13,599 nucleotides of DNA from the NCBI GenBank assembly GCA_039029935.1, contig JBCCFC010000219.1:1-13599 (forward strand). Direction: 5' to 3'. Of this stretch, positions 8,501 to 13,599 are shown in pieces. Each line of letters begins with the position of its first letter. Within the stretch, counting starts at the first letter, position 1. Source of the stretch: G039029935 sp039029935 (lineage in GTDB: Bacteria > Chloroflexota > Anaerolineae > Caldilineales > Caldilineaceae). Both the position numbers and the translations under genes were made by a program. The notes under the pieces were generated by a model. It was not told the origin of the DNA, searched no databases, and saw only the letters and a list, made by a program, of their open reading frames with translations.

Positions 8501-11500
8501 ACCTCTACACTCGGCTCGACGATGACAGGAACGCAGGTCATCTGGCAAAAGACGAGCGTGGCGGCGGGTGAAAGCGGCCTGATTACGTTGACGGTGCATA
8601 TTGATAAAAATGCTGTGCCAGGGTCAGTCGTCACCAATGTGGTGCGTACTGCCAGCAGCGATGATGATATCAATATTGCCAACAACGTCGATACAGTGAT
8701 TGCGACGCTGCTTGACCCCATTGTTGATGTGTCGGTGAGCCAGAGCATGGCGGCGGGTAATGAAACGTTGGGCAATCACATGACCTATCGCCTCGTCTAT
8801 CAAAATAATGACAACAGCCCTGCCGCCAATGTTGTCGTCACTGCAACAGTGCCAGCACACACCAGCTACCTGTCCTCCACCAACTCAATCAGCGCAACCA
8901 TGAGTCCGGTCATCAACGGCTCACAACTGGTCTGGTCCTTGGGGACAATTTCGGGGACAGGCTATAGCAATAACAGTGGGTGGATGGAATATACGGTGTT
9001 GCTCTCTGCGGACGCACCCGTTGATACGTCGTTGGTGGCGATGGCCGATATCAGCACCAGTTATCCAGAGAGTGACGACACCAACAATCATCACGAGCTT
9101 GTGCGGACAGCCCGTGTGGGTGCGCCTGATTTGAACGTGGATGTCTATCTAGCGCAGTCAAAAGTGTTGCGTGGAGCCGAGGCAGTCTACCAAATCAGCT
9201 ATGCCAACCGCAGTGATGAGGCGGCGCACAATGTCATCCTCACTACGGACTTGCCCAGTGGCTTTAGCTATCTCTCCTCTACAGGGGGACCGACACCAAC
9301 GGTCAGCGACAATCAGGTTACATGGGCGTTGGGGGCAATTCCACGTCAACGTGTCAACGGTTATCAGGGACAGATTGTGATGACGGTTGATGTGGCAGGT
9401 ACGGTCCTAGCGGGGACTGCTGTTACCAACACCGTTTTAGCGACTACGCCCAATGACACTGATCTGAGCAACAACAGTGACCAAGATGTGCGTACCATCA
9501 TTGAGCCAACACGTGACCTCTATATCAGTCTGCAAAAACCAAGCGGTGTCGAGGTCATCGGTCATGAACTCACCTATCACATCGGTTATCGCAACGAAGG
9601 CAATGCGCATCTGACTGATGTGGTCATCACCGACACGCTGCCCACCGGAGCCGAAATTGTCTCCACAACGGGTTTAGCATCACCAACAGTGACGGGCAAT
9701 CAACTGATTTGGCAACTCGGCACAGTACCCGGTGATGCGGCTCCTGGATACACGGGCGATTTGTATGTGACCATCCGCATTCCGGACGATACACCGCCGG
9801 GGTCAACCTTTGTCAATCAAGTGGTCGGGTCAACCACCATCACCGAGACAGGCACACGCAGCAATCAAGCCGAAGTACGCAGCACCATTCAGGCACAGTA
9901 TCGCAATTTATCCGTGACCAATGAGTGGGCCAACGACGGCACAAGCGGTTTGCCCAAAGCCGATGACGAGTTGACCTATCGGCTGCAACTACACAACAGC
10001 GGGAATTCGGCTATCACCAATATCTGGATGACCGACACGCTCCCTGCTCATGCCACCTATGTCGGCTGGTCTGGGGATAGTTCAGCAATGCTGGTTTCGA
10101 CCGACAACGGACAAGTCGTGTGGCAGATGGCGGCATTGGCAGCCAATAGCAGTTCGGGCTATATTTCTGTTACTGTGCGTTTTGATGCTGCCCTGACTTC
10201 GGATGTTGTGTTGGTCAACCATGTGGCCGTATGGACATCCGAGATTGAAACTGACTACACTGATAATGAGGCTACGCATACACAGCGGTCGCTGATTGAC
10301 GGTCGTGATTTGAAGGTCCAGAAAGCATGGACAGGTGGCGCACCCATCCCAGGCAACACATTGACCTATCAGCTAACCTATCACAACTTAGGGACGCTGG
10401 CCGTCAACAATGTGATTTTGACCGATACATTGCCAGCGGGAACAACGTTCCTCAGTGCAGATGCCGTCGGGTGGACACAGGCCATCAGCAGCAATGTCGT
10501 CACATGGCAACGGGCGTCGGTGGATGGTCAAGCAACAGGTCATATTAACGTGACTGTGTTGTTGACGGACAGCGTAGCGGTTGGCTCGGCATTGCAAAAT
10601 GATGTAACGATTGCAAGCAGTGATATAGATGATAACGTCACCAACAACACCGCGCAGGTGACATTGCCTGTGATTGCGGGGACACGCGATTTGTCAATTG
10701 ACCTGCGCGTGGACAGCGGCGTGGCAACACCGGGTGGCGAAATCACCTACCGCCTGACCTATCGCAACGATGGTTCCGAAGCAGCCCATGATGTTCAAGT
10801 CTTGCTAACATTACCAAGCCAGATGAGTGTGTTCAAGTCGACGGGCAATTTTACACCGACAGTGACAGGAAACAAAGTCGTCTGGTCATTGGGAACCGTG
10901 CCTGCCGTCGGTGCGGAAGGACATAGCGGCACGCTGTATGTGACTGTTGATATTGCACCAAGCACACCACTCTGGACACGGCTCCATGCAGCCAGTGAGA
11001 TTACCACATCCGACTTTGAGACAGGGTTCAACAGCAACACAGATACAGCAGTCAATGTCGTTGAGATTGCCTATTATGATGTGCGTGTGGTCAAACAATG
11101 GCAGCGTGGGGCTGTCACATCGGGCAACAATGTTCTGTATCGTGTTGTGGTCTATAGCGATGGCAATACACCCGCCCGCAATGTGAGCGTGGTCGATACG
11201 CTACCCGCAGAGATGTCGCTGTTGAGTCACAGTTCGCCCTATGCCCATACTGTGACAGGCGATCAGGTAAACTGGACCATCGACCGTGTGTCCGCATCAA
11301 CGGAAGCCGTGATTGATTATTATGTGCATGTCGATGAAGCCATCACCGAGAGCATCACGCTGACTAACACGGTCCAAGCCTCCATGCCATTGCCAGAGAC
11401 AGATGATAGCGATAATCAGGCGCAGGTTGGTCGGCAGTTGGTGACGGGCAACGCGGATTTGGCCGTTGAAAAACGCTTGGATGCTGGCTCTGTGTTGCGT

Positions 11501-12778
11501 GGCGAGAACCTGACCTATCGGCTACGCTACACCAACAACAGCGACACCGCCGCGCTCAATGTGGTCATGACCGATACATTGCCAGCCGACTTGACCTATG
11601 TCTCATCAACAGGTGGACCTGCACCGCTTGTCAATCAGAATCAACTGGTATGGCAATTGGGGTCTGTTGCAGGTCAAGGGCAACCCAACGATGCAGGTAT
11701 TTTCTATGTGACTGCACGAGTGAACGCAGATGCAGCCATTGGCGCAGTCTTGACCAATACGGTGTCCATCCAAGCCTCGAATGAAGAGCAGACAGCCAAC
11801 AATGCTGTTTCCGATTTACAAGTCGTGGTGACACCGGAACCTGTGACGCTACCAGAGCCAGAAACTGCGCCAGAGCCAGAAATTAATGCAGAACCAGCAG
11901 CACCCATATTGACTGTTGTCGCTACTGGTACAGTGACTGTGACATCTACGGTGACACCAGTTATTGCCGAAACACCATCGACCTCCGTTGTTGTGTCTAC
12001 AACAGCCGTGCCTGACACACAGACACCGACGGTGACAACAACACCTACACCTATTGTACCCGCACCCATACAGGCACCAGCACCGTCCGTTGAGACAGCC
12101 ACACCGATTCCGGTTGTCATACCCACTGTGACGGTGACACCCTCACCAACTGCTGTAGAAAACCTGCCAGATACTGGGCAACCACAGGCAACGGCGACAT
12201 CAACCAGCTTGCCAACAGCGACACCAACGACCATAAGCACACCTACGCCATTGCCTGTATTGCAAGTGTCCGTGCAAGTTACTGGGGACATCAGTGAAGG
12301 TGGCGTTCGTGCTGGTGACACGGTCGTCTTTGTAATGGATGTTCAGCAGATGGGTGATGAGACCATGCAAGATGTACAGCTACTTGCGACCATACCGGAT
12401 AACACCACCTTTAACAAAGCATCGAGTGATCCTCGCTGGAATTTGTTCACGGGCGGGCTACGCAGTGCCAATGATGGCACATGTACTGATGGTCTGAGTG
12501 CAGGTGGACAATGTGCAATTCCTCTAGATGACATGGAGCGTAGTCAGTCGATGGAAGATATTCAGTTTGCCGTAACGATTGATGAGGGTGTGACTGAGAC
12601 TAACCACAACCTCATGCTTGCGGTTGAGATGGTCGGGGCTGAATTGGAGAATGGCAATGAGGCGTCTTCTGTGGTTGAGACAACGGTCGTCATCATTCCA
12701 TCAGCACCGACTGCATTGGATGTGGTGGATGAGCCGAGAACTGGACAGCAGCTATTTTTACCGTGGATTAGCCGATAA
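2600..12778 (+). CDS. Giant exported multidomain protein (vWA, CARDB and DUF11 repeats)
   Basis: This 3392-residue protein begins with a signal peptide (R2, K3, hydrophobic 4-20, likely cleavage after THA at 24). In order: NBR1-like Ig fold (about 85-200), Ala-rich linker, vWA domain (about 225-400), Big_1-type Ig domain (410-497), a second Ig-like segment (500-613), an unnamed beta-rich domain (614-893), a propeller-like region (894-1347), three CARDB domains (1350-1677), an Ig-like domain (1679-1781), ten DUF11 repeats (1782-3077), a Thr/Pro/Val linker (3078-3219), and a last DUF11-like domain ending in LFLPWIS plus Arg. These folds are typical of adhesins, fibrous surface proteins and extracellular matrix proteins; no enzymatic active site is visible. 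There is no C-terminal membrane anchor or sorting signal of a standard type. GAGGAG at 2581-2586 is 13 bases from the ATG, slightly long. The gene has its own promoter region and terminator, so it is probably transcribed alone. The specific function is unknown. Confidence 0.93.
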   Translation: MRKIVLIMMAAVMLSLLSIGTTHANFVEKQTARFDQTLDNYEFIFVTQVDDDTPVNNTIFLPLISTQVEQIQVNLLSSDISGDITDTAMTTRNLTGGGQAVFQIDVQNTGELTWEPDKLEVQVTLSNLDGTEGKLGYGSDAMPYEIVEQGDTASLFAHIQIPDEWHGQYRYSVNVRYDDAQFVQAGDDTMQFAIAAADVVALAEQRAARHAEAASAANSGQAVDLIFAMDTSGSMHDEFTALCSKLNDVIMGLTARGYTVNHQILGITADRDCTTGTVAQMAPGISNHNEDWAPAVYDLSNGYPWTAGYSRLIIPISDEGPDDGYPCNDPGDDGNAVFNAIFAAKAANVFVSPIIGSGYNACVEQLAQQLANGTGGQLFRSTDPDGDLVTGIIEIISNVLASSWVETSATAPTPADGTTTVDVTTTILDQNNAPVEGHRVRMVSSRSASDVFTPAWGVTDAQGQFTTVLKSTTPGTAYIGAEDITQGQSIMRGVPVEFTSSNMSLPLRQTGTGVVKIMSVKPKHPLDARYLQGIPVHNSINVNVDWGGTPPGTVKFDLNGQIFNVGATQSGASLSLDMGGQLRNGVNSLSITAINNQGKASEAKTFAPWSTPLPVWLIGLQQGGAATLPLFASGDLGGGLHYKLGFEIPPYAFKIIAPGFGVPEKKTNFFGKLAGQLSIPIYCAGSYQAELSYGSNEGFTFFDTKFTATARGNVTAKPIGLCVWADPEGTASFEVKGTKTIYRESVFVMVAYFNAAVGMTVDAIITTFQIEQQIREFGEIYLEGSLGLKAESKVDFSVSFPYLNGLSMSGDIGIKGGYLQKRIIEIDVWARANGSVKFDVSGWFGDGPTQFDSITLLGEVGISARKWWFKEEYTGQITWKYPSEVYASSTQITDIRTQGWHLIPHPSSDGYANFIVVQEPANGISIIPRASTATENIQASQTISSVLISNVYTYTELSLAQNNAISNTLLVYTHDDIAKPVGQSNEIRFSSWNGVTWQTPMTITNDLLQDATPEVTWVDADTAVATWVRLNETLTPTATWTITTANQIEIATATYSVTADAWSSPELLTNNNAMDALVHLASNHNGQALAVWKRNDAGRLMGDEADPDKLMASFYSEGWQTPITVAHNLPGILTLSAAYGPADEVTIAYSQLQTPTGSITPTFQIFTVMWDGTTWSAPTQRTDDTRNHTNPQVIYNQANQPLIIWRADSDVNLHNLSTSAASTLTLPADVGTIDEFQIVQTTNGDIAAVFTAQQSDRELYLTLYDQQYQVWGLPTQLTTNNDVVETNPSAVLDPSGRLLVAYTAREMTEITRTGTISETGEVFTYTVPTESQTNLNTLAHTFTKNLTVQNEDFVISNPQAQLGESVTLSVTIANTGDFAVSDVQVHFYNGDPQTTGSIISTGVHSGVLRSGYTSTLTTNFVIPTTSASIQIFAVIDPSKQITESNELDNQAIQQVFGADLVILDSIVEHWGGSTAGLMTLLQNVGTSTAPTSTLTYTSSASSLLARSGTQTITDVIPALAPGETYTLTTPWNFGNLTDGSYQVAARVNQHEADFAEVNTSNNSSELTLDVYPDLAVSPDYFWSEPRADGKIAITGTVFNYGSVSASNVNVSVYAQAPSTDTAPVLTFNINEIPAAGYELVSGVWDNPPDDFSLYLSANPTATIQETTRSNNLAVVSAGFTADVAPNQFGAMVGFAVAPTVTTTATVTAYGGFAAPISLTIEGLPTGSTYQVSANPLSGSGAVSIEMSIAPTATAGVYPLQAIFTGGSVTKSVAALLEANVQDISVSTVLSESLAIVDNVINYRVDYHNVGNISANDVVITATLPAALTYQSTTNKSGFVAQVSGNTVVWRKPVVASNEAGELFVTLHVPDTMVGGETIVNAVQVSLDGVETNYTNNTGSDTRTVQPQTRDLSVDKTLLAGDVRPDESITYTIAYQNAGNSPANNVVITDQLPAGITLVGEQNLGGFVTSTLGSTMTGTQVIWQKTSVAAGESGLITLTVHIDKNAVPGSVVTNVVRTASSDDDINIANNVDTVIATLLDPIVDVSVSQSMAAGNETLGNHMTYRLVYQNNDNSPAANVVVTATVPAHTSYLSSTNSISATMSPVINGSQLVWSLGTISGTGYSNNSGWMEYTVLLSADAPVDTSLVAMADISTSYPESDDTNNHHELVRTARVGAPDLNVDVYLAQSKVLRGAEAVYQISYANRSDEAAHNVILTTDLPSGFSYLSSTGGPTPTVSDNQVTWALGAIPRQRVNGYQGQIVMTVDVAGTVLAGTAVTNTVLATTPNDTDLSNNSDQDVRTIIEPTRDLYISLQKPSGVEVIGHELTYHIGYRNEGNAHLTDVVITDTLPTGAEIVSTTGLASPTVTGNQLIWQLGTVPGDAAPGYTGDLYVTIRIPDDTPPGSTFVNQVVGSTTITETGTRSNQAEVRSTIQAQYRNLSVTNEWANDGTSGLPKADDELTYRLQLHNSGNSAITNIWMTDTLPAHATYVGWSGDSSAMLVSTDNGQVVWQMAALAANSSSGYISVTVRFDAALTSDVVLVNHVAVWTSEIETDYTDNEATHTQRSLIDGRDLKVQKAWTGGAPIPGNTLTYQLTYHNLGTLAVNNVILTDTLPAGTTFLSADAVGWTQAISSNVVTWQRASVDGQATGHINVTVLLTDSVAVGSALQNDVTIASSDIDDNVTNNTAQVTLPVIAGTRDLSIDLRVDSGVATPGGEITYRLTYRNDGSEAAHDVQVLLTLPSQMSVFKSTGNFTPTVTGNKVVWSLGTVPAVGAEGHSGTLYVTVDIAPSTPLWTRLHAASEITTSDFETGFNSNTDTAVNVVEIAYYDVRVVKQWQRGAVTSGNNVLYRVVVYSDGNTPARNVSVVDTLPAEMSLLSHSSPYAHTVTGDQVNWTIDRVSASTEAVIDYYVHVDEAITESITLTNTVQASMPLPETDDSDNQAQVGRQLVTGNADLAVEKRLDAGSVLRGENLTYRLRYTNNSDTAALNVVMTDTLPADLTYVSSTGGPAPLVNQNQLVWQLGSVAGQGQPNDAGIFYVTARVNADAAIGAVLTNTVSIQASNEEQTANNAVSDLQVVVTPEPVTLPEPETAPEPEINAEPAAPILTVVATGTVTVTSTVTPVIAETPSTSVVVSTTAVPDTQTPTVTTTPTPIVPAPIQAPAPSVETATPIPVVIPTVTVTPSPTAVENLPDTGQPQATATSTSLPTATPTTISTPTPLPVLQVSVQVTGDISEGGVRAGDTVVFVMDVQQMGDETMQDVQLLATIPDNTTFNKASSDPRWNLFTGGLRSANDGTCTDGLSAGGQCAIPLDDMERSQSMEDIQFAVTIDEGVTETNHNLMLAVEMVGAELENGNEASSVVETTVVIIPSAPTALDVVDEPRTGQQLFLPWISR
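3272..3800 (+). other. vWA domain of the giant protein (residues about 225-400)
   Basis: VDLIFAMDTSGSM carries the metal-binding DxSxS motif at D230, S232 and S234, on a typical first strand. The second acidic loop is probably D318 in PISDEGPDDG. I could not place the conserved MIDAS threonine with confidence. Four of the protein's eight cysteines (243, 273, 327, 362) fall here, consistent with two disulfides outside the cell. vWA domains usually bind protein ligands through a divalent metal. Confidence 0.85.
3830..4090 (+). other. Invasin-type (Big_1-like) Ig domain (residues about 410-497)
   Basis: The segment has the usual order for this fold: a PADGTTTVDVTTTILDQNNAPVEG opening in which TTTILDQNNAPVEG is the strand and turn, then GVTDAQGQFTTVLKSTTPG, then a final strand. 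The 'D..G....L.S..PG.A.I' pattern is diagnostic of bacterial Ig group 1. It probably acts as a rigid spacer between the vWA domain and what follows. Confidence 0.65.
4440..5280 (+). other. Unnamed beta-rich domain encoded by AT-rich DNA (residues about 614-894)
   Basis: I do not recognise this domain. It has many short amphipathic strands with alternating polar and apolar residues (LEGSLGLKAESKVDFSVSF, MSGDIGIKGGYLQKR, NGSVKFDVSGWFGDG) and a Trp/Lys-rich end (ARKWWFKEEYTGQITWKYP). It holds two cysteines (683, 722). DNA composition drops to about 30-40% GC in sampled 60-base lines, against about 60% in lines from the vWA and late DUF11 parts of the same gene. Codon use shifts towards A/T-ending codons. 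The reading frame continues unbroken through both edges. Confidence 0.6.
5280..6640 (+). other. Propeller-like repeat region (residues about 894-1347)
   Basis: About six repeats of 47-63 residues start near residues 986, 1047, 1110, 1164, 1211 and 1258. Most follow the pattern 'strand with Trp, W-x-x-P (WQTP, WSSP, WQTP, WSAP), loop, N-P-x-V/V-x-W, polar loop, short strand ending in a W or Y'. This resembles BNR/sialidase-type beta-propeller blades, without the Asp-box motif clearly conserved. The first part (894-985) may supply a further strand or blade. No catalytic residues are evident, so a binding role is more likely than an enzymatic one. Confidence 0.5.
6647..7630 (+). repeat. Three tandem CARDB domains (residues about 1350-1677)
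   Basis: The three domains start at about residues 1350, 1458 and 1572. The first shows the family hallmarks clearly: GESVTLSVTIANTGD, then VIPTTSASIQIFAVIDPSKQ, then a TESNELDNQ ending. The second ends in the same way with EVNTSNNS and the third with QETTRSNN, the 'hExNExNN' ending typical of CARDB (cell-adhesion-related domain in bacteria). An Ig-like domain without this ending follows at 7634-7942 and leads into the DUF11 array. Confidence 0.8.
7943..11830 (+). repeat. Ten tandem DUF11 repeats (residues 1782-3077)
   Basis: Repeats begin near residues 1782, 1910, 2043, 2177, 2306, 2436, 2570, 2697, 2827 and 2953, a period of 126-134 residues (about 390 bases). Each runs 'R/D-D-L-x-V', then 'LTYRLxYxNxG', then 'A-x-NVVhTDTLPAG-xTYLSSTG', then 'GNQLVWQLGTV', then a 'VTVxhxxxxxxGSxLxNTV' strand, then an acidic 'D-xxxNN' exit. 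This matches DUF11 (the TIGR01451-type repeat), an Ig-like beta-sandwich used in long surface stalks. There are no cysteines in the array. Repeat identity at the DNA level is low overall, with short exact matches such as a 19-base match between 10419-10437 and 11568-11586. Confidence 0.88.
11831..12256 (+). other. Low-complexity Thr/Pro/Val linker (residues 3078-3219)
   Basis: This 142-residue stretch starts with Pro-Glu repeats (PEPVTLPEPETAPEPE) and continues with Thr, Pro, Val and Ser in near-alternation (TPTPIVPAP, PTVTVTPSPT, TPTTISTPTPLP). Such segments are extended and, in surface proteins, often span the cell wall or are O-glycosylated. LPDTG occurs at residues 3189-3193 but lacks the context of a sortase signal. 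The linker separates the last DUF11-like domain (12257-12775, cysteines 3295 and 3305) from the tandem array. Confidence 0.8.
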
Positions 12779-12822
12779 TCATTTATCTAAAGTCCCCAAG
12801 TGTGAATAAAACATGGCCCGTA

Positions 12823-12879
12823 TGAACACAGAAAAAGGTTGCTGGCATAGTGCATGCCAGCAACCTTTTTCTGTGTTCA
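12823..12879 (+). terminator. Strong bidirectional intrinsic terminator
   Basis: A perfect 26-bp inverted repeat (12823-12848 with 12854-12879) has a loop of only five bases, AGTGC. Its core is a 12-bp GC-rich stem (12837-12848 with 12854-12865) bordered by five As on the left and five Ts on the right (12866-12870), so it can end transcription on either strand. It sits 44 bases after the stop of the giant gene. A weaker outer pairing (AAG-TG at 12798-12802 with the TTCACTT region at 12884-12890) may extend it. Confidence 0.9.
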
Positions 12880-12960
12880 CGTATTCACTTATAGACAATG
12901 CTAACGACCCATTATATTCGGAGACGTTAAACACAAGTGTGCGACTGCTTCGTCGTGTAC

Positions 12961-12989
12961 TACACCAATAACAGCGTTTGCGGTATAAT
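12961..12989 (+). promoter_or_regulatory. Promoter of the AAA-ATPase-like gene
   Basis: TATAAT at 12984-12989 is a perfect -10 box. The best -35 at 17 bases is TACACC (3 of 6), so the promoter is strong only at the -10. Start of transcription is expected near 12996, giving a leader of about 33 bases. Short inverted repeats lie just upstream (ACAC-AA-GTGT 12931-12940; CGAC 12942-12945 with GTCG 12952-12955) and could be regulator sites. Confidence 0.55.
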
Positions 12990-13014
12990 GGAGGCGATTG
13001 TGTGATGTATACGC

Positions 13015-13022
13015 AAGGAGGT
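13015..13022 (+). promoter_or_regulatory. Perfect Shine-Dalgarno of the AAA-ATPase-like gene
   Basis: AAGGAGGT, fully complementary to the 16S rRNA 3' end, stands six bases before the ATG at 13029 and fixes that start. Confidence 0.9.
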
Positions 13023-13028
13023 CGTATT

Positions 13029-13599
13029 ATGCCCAAACAAATTATTTATGGTGAATCAAATTATGCAACCATTGTCGATAAAAATGGTTACTTTGTCGAT
13101 AAAACATCCTATATTGCCAAATTAGAGCAGATTGCCAATCCTATATTTCTGCGTCCACGACGTTTTGGCAAATCCTATTTCTGCTCATTATTGCGCTACT
13201 ACTATGACTTAAACTATGTCGATCAATTTGACTATCTATTTGGGGAGACATGGATTGGTCAAAACCCAACACCCCATCACAATGAATACATGGTCATCTC
13301 ATTCAATTTTTCCCTCGTCGATGTGGGTAAGACGGTGGCCTCCATTGAGAGTAGCTTTAAAAATCATTGTAATGATTTATTAGATGGGTTACGAGTCGAG
13401 TATGCGTCGTTTTTGGGTGATATGCCAGAATTGGATCAAACAAACCCCGTCTCAGATAATCTGGTGAAGGTTCTCCAGTACATTCGTCGCCATCGGTTGC
13501 CACAGGTTTATGTGATTATTGATGAATACGATAATTTTGCCAACCAGCTTATTACCCGCAACCAAGATGTGCTTTATGATGAGTTGACCAACGATGATG
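13029..13599 (+). CDS. AAA-ATPase-like / PD-(D/E)XK family protein (DUF1703 type), truncated by window end
   Basis: The 190 visible residues match the N-terminal AAA-ATPase-like domain of this family. They open with the typical 'Y-x-x-I-x-x-x-GYFVDKTSYI' block (Y12 to I30), followed by a degenerate Walker A, RPRRFGKS. A beta strand leads to a Walker B-like VYVIIDEYD about 130 residues later. Full-length members usually run to about 500-600 residues and end in a PD-(D/E)XK nuclease-like domain, which would lie beyond the window. They are widespread, often in multiple copies, and their role is unproven; mobility or defence links have been suggested. The gene has its own promoter and is separated from the giant gene by a strong terminator, so co-function is not implied. 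Base composition is lower in GC than the DUF11 array. Confidence 0.85.
   Translation, partial: MPKQIIYGESNYATIVDKNGYFVDKTSYIAKLEQIANPIFLRPRRFGKSYFCSLLRYYYDLNYVDQFDYLFGETWIGQNPTPHHNEYMVISFNFSLVDVGKTVASIESSFKNHCNDLLDGLRVEYASFLGDMPELDQTNPVSDNLVKVLQYIRRHRLPQVYVIIDEYDNFANQLITRNQDVLYDELTNDD

Noticed and set aside
8105..8599. 164-residue minus-strand ORF across DUF11 repeats 1 and 2
   Set aside because: Its composition (many His, Arg, Cys) is typical of antisense translation, and the + strand frame is plainly the real one.
7943..11830. Evenly spaced repeats considered as a CRISPR-like or DNA satellite array
   Set aside because: The roughly 390-base period is in frame, conserved at the protein level and divergent at the DNA level, so it is a protein-domain repeat.
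12164..12178. LPDTG (residues 3189-3193), a sortase-like LPxTG motif
   Set aside because: It is followed by about 200 residues of linker and folded domain, with no hydrophobic segment or basic tail, so it does not form a cell-wall sorting signal. Pro/Thr-rich linkers yield such matches by chance.
11704..12321. 205-residue minus-strand ORF rich in Val, Gly and Thr
   Set aside because: It is the antisense shadow of the Thr/Pro/Val linker: ACN and CCN codons read backwards as GTN and GGN codons. It has no ribosome binding site or recognisable fold.
12779..13036. 85-residue minus-strand ORF across the terminator
   Set aside because: It reads straight through the 26-bp palindrome and the promoter of the next gene, and shows no protein-like motif.

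Overview
The window looks like bacterial chromosome, most likely from the phylum Chloroflexota. This rests on three things: very large secreted proteins built from DUF11 and CARDB modules, a short C-terminal LFLPWIS tail of the kind I recall ending many exported Chloroflexota proteins, and moderate GC coding DNA with AT-rich spacers. It is an inference from style, not from a marker gene. All convincing genes are on the + strand.

Layout. Bases 1-231 hold the end of an unidentified reading frame, or a complete protein of about 72 residues. Bases 378-1922 encode a complete thiamine-diphosphate-dependent enzyme of the acetolactate synthase large-subunit / benzoylformate decarboxylase type. A 674-base AT-rich spacer (1926-2599) follows. 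It has two terminator-like hairpins, a possible 38-codon hydrophobic/basic ORF, a promoter-like element that may make a short RNA, and a likely promoter for the next gene. Bases 2600-12778 are one 3392-residue gene that fills three quarters of the window. It encodes an exported mosaic protein: signal peptide, Ig-like domain, von Willebrand factor A domain, invasin-type Ig domain, an AT-rich domain I cannot name, a propeller-like region, three CARDB domains, another Ig-like domain, ten DUF11 repeats, a Thr/Pro/Val linker, and a final DUF11-like domain ending in LFLPWIS. A 26-bp perfect stem with an embedded terminator follows. Last, from 13029 and running off the end, is a DUF1703-type AAA-ATPase-like gene with a perfect TATAAT box and a perfect Shine-Dalgarno.

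The genes do not form an obvious pathway. The giant gene has its own promoter region and terminator and is probably a single-gene transcript for a surface or matrix protein. The ThDP enzyme and the AAA-ATPase-like protein look independently expressed. The points most worth a second look are the compositionally distinct unknown domain inside the giant protein (about 4440-5280), the near-identical FLP motif near its N-terminus and at its C-terminus, and the structured spacer at 2060-2500.
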